Positions 8,417-15,721 of a stretch of 30,789 nt of DNA are shown here, piece by piece. Under the pieces are notes generated by a model. That model did no database searches. It saw only the letters and a list, made by a program, of their open reading frames with translations, and had not been told where the DNA came from. The DNA comes from Candidatus Iainarchaeum sp. (GTDB lineage Archaea; Iainarchaeota; Iainarchaeia; Iainarchaeales; Iainarchaeaceae): assembly GCA_013331625.1 (NCBI GenBank), contig DUGC01000116.1, forward strand, positions 10,661 to 41,449, given 5' to 3'. The position numbers were made by a program, and so were the translations under genes. Position 1 is the first letter of the stretch. The number at the start of each line of letters is the position of its first letter.

Positions 8417-8967
8417 GATTTTACCTCCACAAGCTTTCTTGCGGACAATAATTTGGCGATCTTTAAGGGAAGCGAAACCACTGCGCCTTTCTCAAAAGGG
8501 CCGTATTCCTTCATGTCCGCCCCCACAAATGCAGGTATCTGTGAGAGAATCTGCACTGAAAGGGTATTTAAATCCTTCCCGGATTGCCCAATTGAGCTGC
8601 TGTCCGAAAAGAGCGAATCCAGAAGAGTCCCATGGCTTTTGAGCAGGGAGAGCATGCTTGATAAAAGCTCCTTTTCCTGCACTGCAAGGTGGGTTTCATC
8701 AACATCCTTCGTGCGCGAGGCGACCAAGGCCCTATTGAGCAGCTTTTTTTCGCGCAGCGAGAAAATCTCCTCAACCATCCGCCGAAGGTTTGATAAATCC
8801 CGTGATTTTGTCGAGGAAAAATCCCGCAGGGAATCAAGGTACTCGGACTTTTCCTGCAAAAGGAACAGGTGGAGGTCGTTGTAGAATTCCTGCTCGACTT
8901 CAACGAGGCGCGAGGAGTTCTTCTCAAGCCTGTGGATGCGCCTTATCTCATCATATGAAAGTGCCAT
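8413..8967 (-). CDS. GINS complex subunit, Gins51 type
   Basis: A 184-residue protein with the domain order of archaeal Gins51 (Sld5/Psf1-like). The helical A domain comes first (SYDEIRRIHRLEKNS, FYNDLHLFLL, LSNLRRMVEEIFSLREKKLL). The small beta B domain is at the C-terminus (VGADMKEYGPFEKGAVVSL, then LPLKIAKLLSARKLVEV). GINS joins MCM and GAN/RecJ in the archaeal replicative helicase complex. The gene sits directly after priS (adjacent to its stop) and overlaps S27e by four bases; this primase-GINS neighbourhood recurs in archaeal genomes. No Gins23-type partner is in the window, so it may form a homotetramer or pair with a subunit encoded elsewhere. Confidence 0.82.
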   Translation of the reverse strand: MALSYDEIRRIHRLEKNSSRLVEVEQEFYNDLHLFLLQEKSEYLDSLRDFSSTKSRDLSNLRRMVEEIFSLREKKLLNRALVASRTKDVDETHLAVQEKELLSSMLSLLKSHGTLLDSLFSDSSSIGQSGKDLNTLSVQILSQIPAFVGADMKEYGPFEKGAVVSLPLKIAKLLSARKLVEVKS

Positions 8968-10182
8968 TCATGCCACCTCCGCCTTATGCCTTGCCAAAAG
9001 GTAAAATGCAGCGTATTCGGGCAATGACAGGGAATCATTATTATAAGGGCCAAACCACTTGCCATTGAGGTAGAACCTTGGCGCGAGCGCATTTTTCACC
9101 AAAACTTCCTCCCCTCCCATAACAACGCACTCCTTCAAGGGATCAAATGAGCTTAACTCTTGCAGCGAAACTGTTTTTGCCTGCAGGCCGGTTGAGCCAT
9201 GGATCGTGTCAGGGACGCGGATTATCTTGTATATGTCTGTTGAGGTCTGCCTGTCAACAGGCAGCTTTTGCAAATCTGCAACCGATAAGAGCAGGGGCTT
9301 CCATATCTTCTCTGCCCTGATGCCATTCATGCCAAGCAAAATCCCCCGCTCCATACCATTCATTATGGCTCGCTTTTCTTTTAATAGCTTCTCAGCGTTG
9401 CGGTAAGGCACATTTGCCATCACTGCAAGCGCCCCCGCATCATTTTGGGAAAACGCCTCTTCCACCCCTTCAAGCAGCACCCTTGCCCAGCCCTTTGCCG
9501 CCCCTCTTTTAGGGCACAGGCCCGAACCGCGCGGGAAGGAAAAGCCCAGCGGGGCAAGGCTAAGGTTTGTCCCTGTAATATAATCCAACAGCTCAAGGCG
9601 GCCGGCTTTTGAAAAGCCCTGCACGGCGTCCGAACGCACATGCACATGGAAGCCCTTGCTACCGGAAAAATTCACGCTAAGCCCTTGGGAAAATCCAAAA
9701 TCCCTTTCCATAACTTTTATGAGCCGCAAGGTGAGCCGCTTTGTTTCACCCAAACACTCAGGGCACACCCACTCCTCAACCTGCGCGCCCCTGCCGCACT
9801 GCGGGCATTCAAGCAGCCTGCCCTTCCCGCCAGCGCCGCATGAGCTGCATTTCCAGCTGTCATGGGATGTCTTGCATGAAGTCATTATTTCATCGGCATC
9901 AAACTCATAAATGAGGTCTGCCCCGATAAGGCCTTTTGCATCCATCGGCCTTGCAACAGGCAGGCTGTAGCGGGCGGCAGAGCAGGAAATGTAAAATGGC
10001 GCCTTTTCACGCAAAAATGCATTGAGCGCATCAGCAGAGCAAAATGAGAGGTGGCGGCTTGAAATTTTCTTCCCGAATTCCCCTATTCCAAATTCGCGGC
10101 CGGAAATTTCCGGCACGCCCCCAATCCTTGTATTCGCGTAAAAGCGCTGCAGAAGGTTATGCAGGAAAATCTGTGCCCCCAT
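8968..10182 (-). CDS. priS: DNA primase small (catalytic) subunit PriS
   Basis: A 404-residue catalytic subunit that makes RNA/DNA primers with PriL. The catalytic acidic motif is YEFDADEI at about 91-98. The nucleotide-binding motif SGSKGFHVHV is intact, as is RVPDTIHGSTGL near residue 320. Between them lies a Cys-rich insert with three CxxC pairs (CSSC, CPQC, CPEC), more than the simple zinc knuckle I recall from Pyrococcus. I chose the ATG at 10182. The in-frame start at 10257 would add a hydrophobic leader and place a TATA-like box (TTTTATTAAAC, 10206-10216) inside the gene, whereas that box sits about 27 bp before the chosen start. It is directly followed by the GINS gene. Confidence 0.92.
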   Translation of the reverse strand: MGAQIFLHNLLQRFYANTRIGGVPEISGREFGIGEFGKKISSRHLSFCSADALNAFLREKAPFYISCSAARYSLPVARPMDAKGLIGADLIYEFDADEIMTSCKTSHDSWKCSSCGAGGKGRLLECPQCGRGAQVEEWVCPECLGETKRLTLRLIKVMERDFGFSQGLSVNFSGSKGFHVHVRSDAVQGFSKAGRLELLDYITGTNLSLAPLGFSFPRGSGLCPKRGAAKGWARVLLEGVEEAFSQNDAGALAVMANVPYRNAEKLLKEKRAIMNGMERGILLGMNGIRAEKIWKPLLLSVADLQKLPVDRQTSTDIYKIIRVPDTIHGSTGLQAKTVSLQELSSFDPLKECVVMGGEEVLVKNALAPRFYLNGKWFGPYNNDSLSLPEYAAFYLLARHKAEVA

Positions 10183-10205
10183 AAAAAAGAGGAAGTGCAA
10201 AAACA

Positions 10206-10216
10206 GTTTAATAAAA
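10206..10216 (-). promoter_or_regulatory. TATA-like box before priS
   Basis: TTTTATTAAAC on the minus strand is centred about 29 bp before the PriS ATG at 10182. A leaderless transcript would start at or next to the ATG. It lies downstream of the stronger promoter at 10370, so priS may be served by two promoters. Confidence 0.4.
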
Positions 10217-10264
10217 GGACGGAAAAAAAGGTAAAAAGTCAAAGTGCATAAAACCAAAAAACAT

Positions 10265-10309
10265 TTACTTCTTTGACTTTGACTTTTTCTTCTTTACTTT
10301 CTTTGCCAT
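10265..10309 (-). CDS. 14-residue lysine-rich micro-ORF
   Basis: The sequence encodes MAKKVKKKKSKSKK and stops with TAA. Nine of 14 residues are lysine. A run of five Gs sits about 10 nt before the ATG, at Shine-Dalgarno distance. A strong TATA box (10370-10377) would start the transcript about 35 nt upstream. The ORF precedes priS by about 80 bp in the same direction. It may be a tiny expressed basic peptide, a leader peptide for the primase operon, or a chance ORF in A-rich sequence. I know of no matching family; ribosomal L41e is longer and arginine-rich. Confidence 0.3.
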   Translation of the reverse strand: MAKKVKKKKSKSKK

Positions 10310-10369
10310 TTTCGTAAACCCCCGTGAAATATTCAAACGCGTCTGATGATTACTTTGTATATTCCGCCA

Positions 10370-10377
10370 TATATAAA
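10370..10377 (-). promoter_or_regulatory. Promoter of the primase-GINS-aIF2-alpha operon
   Basis: The TATA box TTTATATA lies inside an 11-bp segment (10368-10378) identical to the one before priL. TTTCAG (10383-10388) lies just upstream. A transcript would start near 10345 and read the micro-ORF and then priS. Confidence 0.6.
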
Positions 10378-10518
10378 AGTAACTGAAATTTTGCGCAAAA
10401 CCGGCAATGCGCGGGAAAAATCACGCAAAAAAGAACAGGAAAAATATTTTTTTATTTTTTCAGGGGCATTTTCTGATTTTTTAAAGAATTTAAAAAAAAT
10501 AATTAAAGTTATGACCCC

Positions 10519-11550
10519 TCACTTTTCTTCCTCAACGGGCACTGCTGCCTGCGCCTTGCCACGCCCCACTTCATTTGCATAGAACTGCACGGGGTGCGAG
10601 ACCGGGCAGTTTGCAACGCATAGCGCATATGAGCGCATCTTGTCGCAGCCCGGCGCGGAGTAACCATCGCCCGATCCTTTTCCGGCAATGCGGCCCACAT
10701 GGTAGCGCGTTGTCGCCTCGCTGAAATTTGGCGTAGCCCTGAAGACATTCACAATCTGGTCAGGGGACATCCCTACCGAAGATAGGAATGTCGCGATCGC
10801 AAAGCGCGCGGAATGCGGGACCTTGAGGCCTGCTGCAAGGCCTGAATAGATCTTTGCCATGCATGGCGGGAATGATTCGGGCGCAACGGCGCCGAAATCG
10901 GATTTTGAATATTGCTTCCTCACCTGCGCGGAGAATTCTGAATCTAGGGCATCTGCTGCTGATTTCAGGTATGCAGGCACGTCCTTCAATTTTAATGGCA
11001 GCGAGTCGCGCAGCTCTTGCGAAACCGCCATCGAGACCAGACGGATGAACTCGGCCCTGCTAAGGATAACCCTGCCGCCCTCAACTTTCTGGTTCACAAG
11101 CTTTGCATTCACATCCTCAAGGGAGGGGCGCAGGTATGCGCAAAGGCCCACTTTTGCAAAAGCGGCACTGCCCCCGGTAAAATCGAAATCCATTTTCAGC
11201 TCTGATGCCATGTCAATCAGCACTTCATCTTTTTCTGCTGAAAGGTTCTTCGAAACTGAGGCTGCAAGCATCTGCCCAAAGAGCCTGTAGAGCTCAAGGC
11301 GGTTTATGAGGCTTACAAGGACCTTTGCAACAGGGAATGCAAGCACCTCATTTGAGAGCAGCTCTGCAGAGGTCTCAATGCGCCACAGGTACTCATGGCC
11401 GGAAAATGCGGCGGCAACCATCTTCGTGGCGCGCGAGAGCACGGGTGAAGGGATGTTTTCAAGTGTAAAGCCGGATTGCTCAACTATTTTGCGCGAAAGG
11501 GCGGAGAAAGGGTATTTTTGCGCGTAGCGCAATTCAGGAACGGAAAACAT
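10519..11550 (-). CDS. priL: DNA primase large subunit PriL
   Basis: A 343-residue non-catalytic primase subunit that supports primer initiation and length control. The four cysteines of the 4Fe-4S C-terminal domain are present: Cys230 (SFPPCMAKI), Cys302, Cys311 and Cys315 (GCDKMRSYALCVANCP). TRYHVGRIAG lies between them as usual. The N-terminus carries ELRYAQKYPFS, typical of the family. I chose the ATG at 11550. The in-frame ATG at 11565 overlaps the TATA box (11565-11572) and would be upstream of the transcript start. PriS and PriL are separate genes here, not the fused PriS-PriL form seen in some DPANN archaea. Confidence 0.9.
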   Translation of the reverse strand: MFSVPELRYAQKYPFSALSRKIVEQSGFTLENIPSPVLSRATKMVAAAFSGHEYLWRIETSAELLSNEVLAFPVAKVLVSLINRLELYRLFGQMLAASVSKNLSAEKDEVLIDMASELKMDFDFTGGSAAFAKVGLCAYLRPSLEDVNAKLVNQKVEGGRVILSRAEFIRLVSMAVSQELRDSLPLKLKDVPAYLKSAADALDSEFSAQVRKQYSKSDFGAVAPESFPPCMAKIYSGLAAGLKVPHSARFAIATFLSSVGMSPDQIVNVFRATPNFSEATTRYHVGRIAGKGSGDGYSAPGCDKMRSYALCVANCPVSHPVQFYANEVGRGKAQAAVPVEEEK

Positions 11551-11564
11551 CTGCAGGCCCCACA

Positions 11565-11572
11565 TATATAAA
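11565..11572 (-). promoter_or_regulatory. Promoter of priL
   Basis: TTTATATA within an 11-bp block (11563-11573) identical to the block before the priS operon. TTTCAG is immediately upstream (11574-11579). The spacing implies a leaderless or nearly leaderless priL transcript. Confidence 0.6.
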
Positions 11573-11642
11573 ACTGAAAGGGATTAAAAGGGCAAATGCA
11601 GGGAAAACAGGCATGAAAATTTTAGGATTACTTTTTTGTTGT

Positions 11643-12365
11643 TCAAAGCAGCATGTGCGCAAGGTAGAAAACTATCTCGCTTTTGCCGATCTTATAACTT
11701 GCCTTGAGAGGGGAGTCGCTGCGCAGCTCGAGTGTCACGACTGAATCAGGCCCGGCCTCCTTCACGATATTTTGCAAATAGTTAAGAGAGTACTTGGATG
11801 TGACATCCGCCTTTGATTTCACCTTGACCCCCTTTGAGGGAGAGGAGTTCACGTTGAGCACCCCTGCAGAGCCCTTTGACTCGAGGAAAAACCTGTCCCC
11901 CTTTGTTTTTATCACGACACTTGAGCTAAAGAGCGATGCGTCCTTTAACGCCTCGCGCAAAAGCCTTGCATTGATCTCAACGCTTGCATCATAGCGCGCC
12001 TCCGGGAGCTTGAGCTCGCCATCCGAAATGTCAAGCAGCGGCAGCTTGAAGGAGCGCTCCAGTTCGCCCCTCAAATTTATGCGCAGCTCGGATTCCGAGA
12101 GGTTGATTACTGCATGGTCCTGCGGCTGGGCCCTTGAAACAATCCTGCTCAGCTCAGAGAGATTGATGCCCACATATGCGGGCTCTACTTCGAACGAATC
12201 AAATACGGAGCGGTCGATGAAGTAATCCACAAGCACAACCTGACTGGGGTCTGTGCCGCGGAAATGCACCCCCCTGTCATTGAACCTGAAATTGCCTTCA
12301 GGGATGAAGGAGGAAATTGCATCAATACTGGACTTTAGAAATGAAACGTCATTTAGTTCAATCAT
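11643..12365 (-). CDS. PCNA sliding clamp, copy 1 (diverged tail)
   Basis: A 240-residue clamp subunit of normal length. Two PCNA domains are visible. The first has FIPEGNFRFNDRGVHFRGTD and PSQVVLVDYFI, with LGEL-type strands (LRINLRGELERSFKLPLLDI) leading to the interdomain linker. The second has LREALKDASLFSSSVVIKT, DVTSKYSLNYLQNIVKEA and LRSDSPLKASYKIGKSEIVFYLA. The extreme C-terminus is AHMLL instead of the usual APRIE-type tail, which normally helps form the PIP-peptide pocket. It lies upstream of priL in the same direction and shares a TTTAAA promoter core with the divergent rpiB. With the second copy 1.4 kb away it may form a heterotrimer. Confidence 0.9.
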   Translation of the reverse strand: MIELNDVSFLKSSIDAISSFIPEGNFRFNDRGVHFRGTDPSQVVLVDYFIDRSVFDSFEVEPAYVGINLSELSRIVSRAQPQDHAVINLSESELRINLRGELERSFKLPLLDISDGELKLPEARYDASVEINARLLREALKDASLFSSSVVIKTKGDRFFLESKGSAGVLNVNSSPSKGVKVKSKADVTSKYSLNYLQNIVKEAGPDSVVTLELRSDSPLKASYKIGKSEIVFYLAHMLL

Positions 12366-12394
12366 TTATCTCTACAGTATGGGCTACGCAACGG

Positions 12395-12400
12395 TTTAAA
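12395..12400. promoter_or_regulatory. Shared divergent TATA core of PCNA1 and rpiB
   Basis: GGTTTAAATCC is nearly self-complementary around TTTAAA. It lies about 33 bp before the PCNA1 ATG on the minus strand and about 36 bp before the rpiB ATG on the plus strand. No other TATA-like sequence is obvious in the 68-bp gap, so one box could serve both genes. Confidence 0.45.
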
Positions 12401-12433
12401 TCCTTTTTCTGCCCAAAATCCATTGGTAAAAAA

Positions 12434-12877
12434 ATGAAATTTTATATCGGATCCGACCACGCCGGCTTTCGCACAAAAGAAACGCTCAAAAAGCGCCTTG
12501 CGGGCATGAAAGTGAGGATTGTTGACATGGGCGCATTTGACGAGGAGCGTAGCGACTACCCTGATTTTGCAAAAAAGGTCTCACAGGCTGTTGTGAATGA
12601 CAAGGGTTCATTTGGCCTTTTGGTCTGCGGCACAGGGATTGGGATGTGCATTGCCGCAAACAAGGTGAGGGGCGTGCGGGCTGCAAACCCGTTTGACGAG
12701 TACACGGCGGCAGTGGCGCGCGAGCACAACAGCGCAAACGTCATATGCCTCGGTGGAAGGACATACAAGGCCTCAAAAGCGCAGCGCATACTCGACGCAT
12801 TCATAACATCAAAGCCCAGCAGGGAAAAGCGCCACAGGCGAAGGGTCGAAAAGATCTGCGAGATGGAACGCAGATGA
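12434..12877 (+). CDS. rpiB: Ribose-5-phosphate isomerase B
   Basis: A 147-residue RpiB/LacAB-family sugar isomerase that interconverts ribose 5-phosphate and ribulose 5-phosphate. Active-site elements are visible: GSDHAG at 6-11, the catalytic cysteine in VCGTGIGMCIAANK (Cys65) and NPFDEYTAAVAREHNSANV with His98, then CLGGR. The length matches bacterial RpiB. I chose the ATG at 12434; upstream in-frame ATGs would run through the shared promoter. It is the only plus-strand gene in this cluster. Most archaea use RpiA instead, so this gene may have bacterial ancestry, which is inference. It should feed ribose 5-phosphate to nucleotide synthesis. Confidence 0.9.
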   Translation: MKFYIGSDHAGFRTKETLKKRLAGMKVRIVDMGAFDEERSDYPDFAKKVSQAVVNDKGSFGLLVCGTGIGMCIAANKVRGVRAANPFDEYTAAVAREHNSANVICLGGRTYKASKAQRILDAFITSKPSREKRHRRRVEKICEMERR

Positions 12878-12984
12878 GTTTTAGAAGAGCACAACCTGTT
12901 TGTTCAGGATAAATCCGGGGTTTTCCCGCAAAAAAAATCAAAGATTCCTGATCTTAAGCCAAAACTTCCTTTAAATCCCAAAAA

Positions 12985-13638
12985 TTAATGGTGCCCTTCA
13001 TGCGGGCTGGACATTTTTTTCTTCACTCCAAACTGCACGAGCATGACATTGAACGGGTATGCAACAATCAGGCCCACATTAAGCGAGATTATCAGGGAGG
13101 ACCAAAAGCGCACATCAGTTAATGTTGCCCCTGCGCCCAGATAAAGGTCGGTTGATATCGCCGCAATTTCCATTGCCGCAATTGTTGCACTGTCGCTAAG
13201 GAAAGCATCCATGAAGGCATCCCTAAAACCCACCCCCTCCTGCATTAGCGGCAGGATCGTGGTCGCAAACCCCACCACGTATGCAAGTACAAACGTCCCT
13301 GTTGCAACAAGCAGGTTGTTTTTAATTGCAAGGATTCCGATAAGAACCATCACGCCGATTATTTCCCCTGTCCCGCAGCCGGAGTAGCAGTGGCAAACGG
13401 ACCTAAATCCCCTTTTCCAGATGCTGTCTGCCCCGTTCTGGGCCCTGCCCGCATAATAGTATATTGCAAGCCCCAAAGGCCCCGAGAAGAGGGTTGTGAG
13501 AACCCAAACCAGCTTCATCATGGGCACAAGGGGCATGTTTTTGGAGCGCAAATCTTGGGCAAGTACAGACAGGGATAGCGCAACGAGCACGCCCCAAAGG
13601 CCAAGCGCCAAAGGGCCATTGAGTATATCAAGTGCCAT
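12985..13638 (-). CDS. DUF4396-like integral membrane protein
   Basis: A 217-residue protein with about five hydrophobic segments: residues 10-28, 40-62, 92-108, 112-132 and 183-205. The motif CHCYSGCGTGEIIG at about 82-95 fits the HCxxGCxxGD pattern I associate with DUF4396, a family of unknown function often near metal-transport genes. The C-terminus is histidine-bearing (SSPHEGHH), so metal binding is plausible but unproven. The start has a strong GGGGGGAG ribosome-binding site 4 nt before the ATG and a TATA-like AGTTTAAAAT about 30 bp upstream. It lies between the two PCNA genes with no obvious functional link to them. Confidence 0.6.
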   Translation of the reverse strand: MALDILNGPLALGLWGVLVALSLSVLAQDLRSKNMPLVPMMKLVWVLTTLFSGPLGLAIYYYAGRAQNGADSIWKRGFRSVCHCYSGCGTGEIIGVMVLIGILAIKNNLLVATGTFVLAYVVGFATTILPLMQEGVGFRDAFMDAFLSDSATIAAMEIAAISTDLYLGAGATLTDVRFWSSLIISLNVGLIVAYPFNVMLVQFGVKKKMSSPHEGHH

Positions 13639-13746
13639 TCTTCTCCCCCCATATATTATGCAATTTTAAACTTAAAAAGCGGGGCATTCCCGCAGGTAAT
13701 ATAATCGGGTAAGTCAGCAGGCGGCTAATTTTTCCAAAAAGGCATT

Positions 13747-14493
13747 TTAGTCATTTTCAATGCGCGGGGCTAAAAAGTACTGCATTTTCCCCTCGCCCAA
13801 AGAATAAGTGACCTCAACGGGCGCATTGGACTTGAAATTGAGGGTGATTTCAGTGTCAGAGGATGCCGCCTTGAGGATGCTCACAAGATAATCGAGCGGG
13901 AACATCGCGCGCGTCTCCTGCTTTGCGCGCAGGGAAACGAGTGACTTGTTGCCGTGCGAATAAACATTCTCCAAGTTGCCCTTGCTCGAGTTTGCGCGCA
14001 GCACAAAAGAGTCATTTTCAACTGAAAGGATGACATGCGTCGAGATGAGGGCCGCGTCCTTGAAGCTGTCCTGCAGCGCGTCCGCCTTCACTTTGACTTC
14101 TGAATCAAATTCTATCCTTGGCAACGGAAGGTCTGCTGAATTGAGGTCAAGGAGCGGTATCACAAAGGAGCGCTTTGAGGACCCATTGAAGATGACGGAG
14201 AGCTTTGAGCGCTCATCTGAAACGGAAAGCGTGACAGAGTCCCCGGCCTTTGCGCGCGACATTATCTGGTTGAAATAATTGAGGTCAACGCCAAGCTTTG
14301 TGGGCACGGGGCAGTCGAATTCCCTGAAAGCTTTTTTTGGCAGGAGAAAATCAACTAGCGAGATCTGCGAGGGGTCTGTGGCTTTGAGCCCGAAGCCCTT
14401 CTCATCAACAATGAATTCGGCCTCATCCACGAGCGCCGCAAGGCCGTCAACAAACTTTTTGAACTGCGTCCCATCCTCAAACAAGAGCTGCAT
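13747..14493 (-). CDS. PCNA sliding clamp, copy 2 (canonical tail)
   Basis: A 248-residue PCNA with all expected landmarks: FIVDEKGFGLKATDPSQISL, LGVDLNYFNQIMSRAKAGD and the interdomain linker region around SFVIPLLDLNSADLPLPRIE. In domain two are LQDSFKDAALISTHVILS and AMFPLDYLVSILKAA. It ends FLAPRIEND, the classical tail that contributes to binding PIP-box partners. I chose the ATG at 14493, which has AAGGTG about 6 nt upstream; a GTG three codons earlier is possible. The protein clearly differs from copy 1, so this is not a recent duplicate. As the canonical copy it is the likely partner of the PIP-like tail of endonuclease Q. Confidence 0.93.
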   Translation of the reverse strand: MQLLFEDGTQFKKFVDGLAALVDEAEFIVDEKGFGLKATDPSQISLVDFLLPKKAFREFDCPVPTKLGVDLNYFNQIMSRAKAGDSVTLSVSDERSKLSVIFNGSSKRSFVIPLLDLNSADLPLPRIEFDSEVKVKADALQDSFKDAALISTHVILSVENDSFVLRANSSKGNLENVYSHGNKSLVSLRAKQETRAMFPLDYLVSILKAASSDTEITLNFKSNAPVEVTYSLGEGKMQYFLAPRIEND

Positions 14494-14556
14494 AAAAAAC
14501 ACCTTCAGGTCCTTTTCTTTTCCTATTATTGAATCTATGGTAGAATTTATAAGTGT

Positions 14557-15249
14557 TCACCCAAAGAGGAGCCGCGGCAGGTCGTCAAATATCAGCAGCT
14601 TGATATACCCGATAAGCGGCAGATGGAACAAGTACTTGCCCTTGAGGCTTCCTGCCGGCACCGCATGCAGGTTCACGCATTGCGTGTTCGGCCTGCAGTC
14701 CTGATCGATCGTGGGGTTGTTGTCCCCGAAAGTGACAAGGTAATCACCATCGGTAGCCTTGAGTTTTAGCACAGCGCGATGGATAATATCCTGCCTTCGC
14801 AGCGATGAATAATAAACCACGATCGGGCCGCTTTTGTCAAAAGGATATTGTGCCCCTTGAATTTTCAGCGTTTTTGCGAGCAAAGAGCCCGAGGGCGTCC
14901 TCTCATAGCTGATGTCGGCAAACTCGAAAAGGTTCCTGCCGCCGACTGCAAAATCGACCTGCACCTCATCCACATCAAGGCCCGATGCTTTTGTGAGGAT
15001 CACTACATCGCCGCGGTAGAGCACGGGCTCCATCGAACCCGAGTACACTATCACAAGCGGGGTAGGGCTCCCTAGCAGGAATGCAAGCACAAAATTATAG
15101 AGCACATAGGCAAAAAGAAACGCGAAGAAAAGGTAGACAATTGTTTCTATTGCCTTGTCACCTGACGGGTTGACATGAGGCATCACAAACTCATCGACAT
15201 AGGTAAAAGGGTCGAGCCACCTGAGCTTGTCCTGCAAAGCTTTGCGCAT
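14557..15249 (-). CDS. Signal peptidase I (Sec11/SipW-like)
   Basis: A 230-residue membrane protease of family S26 that removes Sec signal peptides on the outer membrane face. A TM segment lies at about 33-60. The catalytic serine is Ser72 in VYSGSMEPVLYRGDVVI. The general base is a histidine (His157 in QDIIHRAV), as in archaeal and ER-type enzymes, where bacteria have lysine. The third residue is Asp176 in TFGDNNP. A second hydrophobic stretch near the C-terminus (LPLIGYIKLLIF) may anchor that end. An amphipathic stretch of about 30 residues precedes the first TM segment. Natural substrates in this window include the S-layer precursor and the protein at 29870. Confidence 0.88.
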   Translation of the reverse strand: MRKALQDKLRWLDPFTYVDEFVMPHVNPSGDKAIETIVYLFFAFLFAYVLYNFVLAFLLGSPTPLVIVYSGSMEPVLYRGDVVILTKASGLDVDEVQVDFAVGGRNLFEFADISYERTPSGSLLAKTLKIQGAQYPFDKSGPIVVYYSSLRRQDIIHRAVLKLKATDGDYLVTFGDNNPTIDQDCRPNTQCVNLHAVPAGSLKGKYLFHLPLIGYIKLLIFDDLPRLLFG

Positions 15250-15323
15250 AAAGAAAACTGGAACACAAAGGGTTAAAATGGAAAATGATGCTGTTGAGAG
15301 TAATTATTTGGCCATAGATTGGA

Positions 15324-15623
15324 TTAACCCGTATTGAAGGTGCTGCCCGGAGTCTGATAATAAAGGTCAATTACCTCAAAATTTTTCCCTTTCCTTTTTA
15401 ATGTGAACTTATAGCCCCATTCCCAAACAGTTAAATTATCTTTACGCGATTTCCGGTAAGCATCAACTGCAGAATTGTATAATTTACTTTCACGCGATAC
15501 CTTTTCACCAACTTCGGGTATATGAGCCCACTCTTTCATGGCATATGCCCTCTTTTTCATGAATTTTACAAGAGGCGCAGGCTTTCCTTTTAACTTTCTT
15601 GACAAGAATAATCTAGGAGGCAC
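15324..15623 (-). CDS. Small basic hypothetical protein
   Basis: A 99-residue basic protein that I do not recognise. It starts with Arg/Lys-rich sequence (LSRKLKGKPAP, FMKKRAYAMKEW) and ends with a beta-like segment (WGYKFTLKRKGKNFEVIDLYY). It has no cysteines or TM segments. Codon use here is more AT-rich than in the flanking genes, which suggests recent acquisition or weak constraint. AGTATATATTC at about 15643-15653 lies about 25 bp before the ATG and supports a leaderless transcript. Later in-frame ATGs (codons 22 and 28) are alternative starts. Confidence 0.5.
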   Translation of the reverse strand: MPPRLFLSRKLKGKPAPLVKFMKKRAYAMKEWAHIPEVGEKVSRESKLYNSAVDAYRKSRKDNLTVWEWGYKFTLKRKGKNFEVIDLYYQTPGSTFNTG

Positions 15624-15688
15624 GATAGGAATAACTCACCGCAGAATATATACTTTTGCAAAAGAAGAATTTTAACAAGAAAATGGAA

Positions 15689-15712
15689 CTTGGCAGGAAT
15701 TGCACTGCCAGG
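15689..15712 (-). terminator. Hairpin after rpo11
   Basis: An 8-bp stem (CTTGGCAG with CTGCCAGG, one wobble pair) with an 8-nt loop starts 9 nt after the Rpo11 stop codon on the minus strand. A loose T-rich stretch follows. It may be a 3'-end stabiliser or a weak terminator. Confidence 0.35.
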
Positions 15713-15721
15713 ATTTAATTT

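Noticed and set aside
10183..10257. Longer N-terminus for PriS
   Set aside because: The extra 25 residues are hydrophobic and cover a TATA-like box; family homology begins at MGAQ.
10346..10582. 78-codon plus-strand ORF between priS and priL
   Set aside because: It overlaps the priS-operon promoter and the end of priL, is AT-driven, and shows no recognisable pattern.
11551..11565. Upstream ATG for PriL
   Set aside because: The ATG overlaps the TATA box and would lie before the transcript start.
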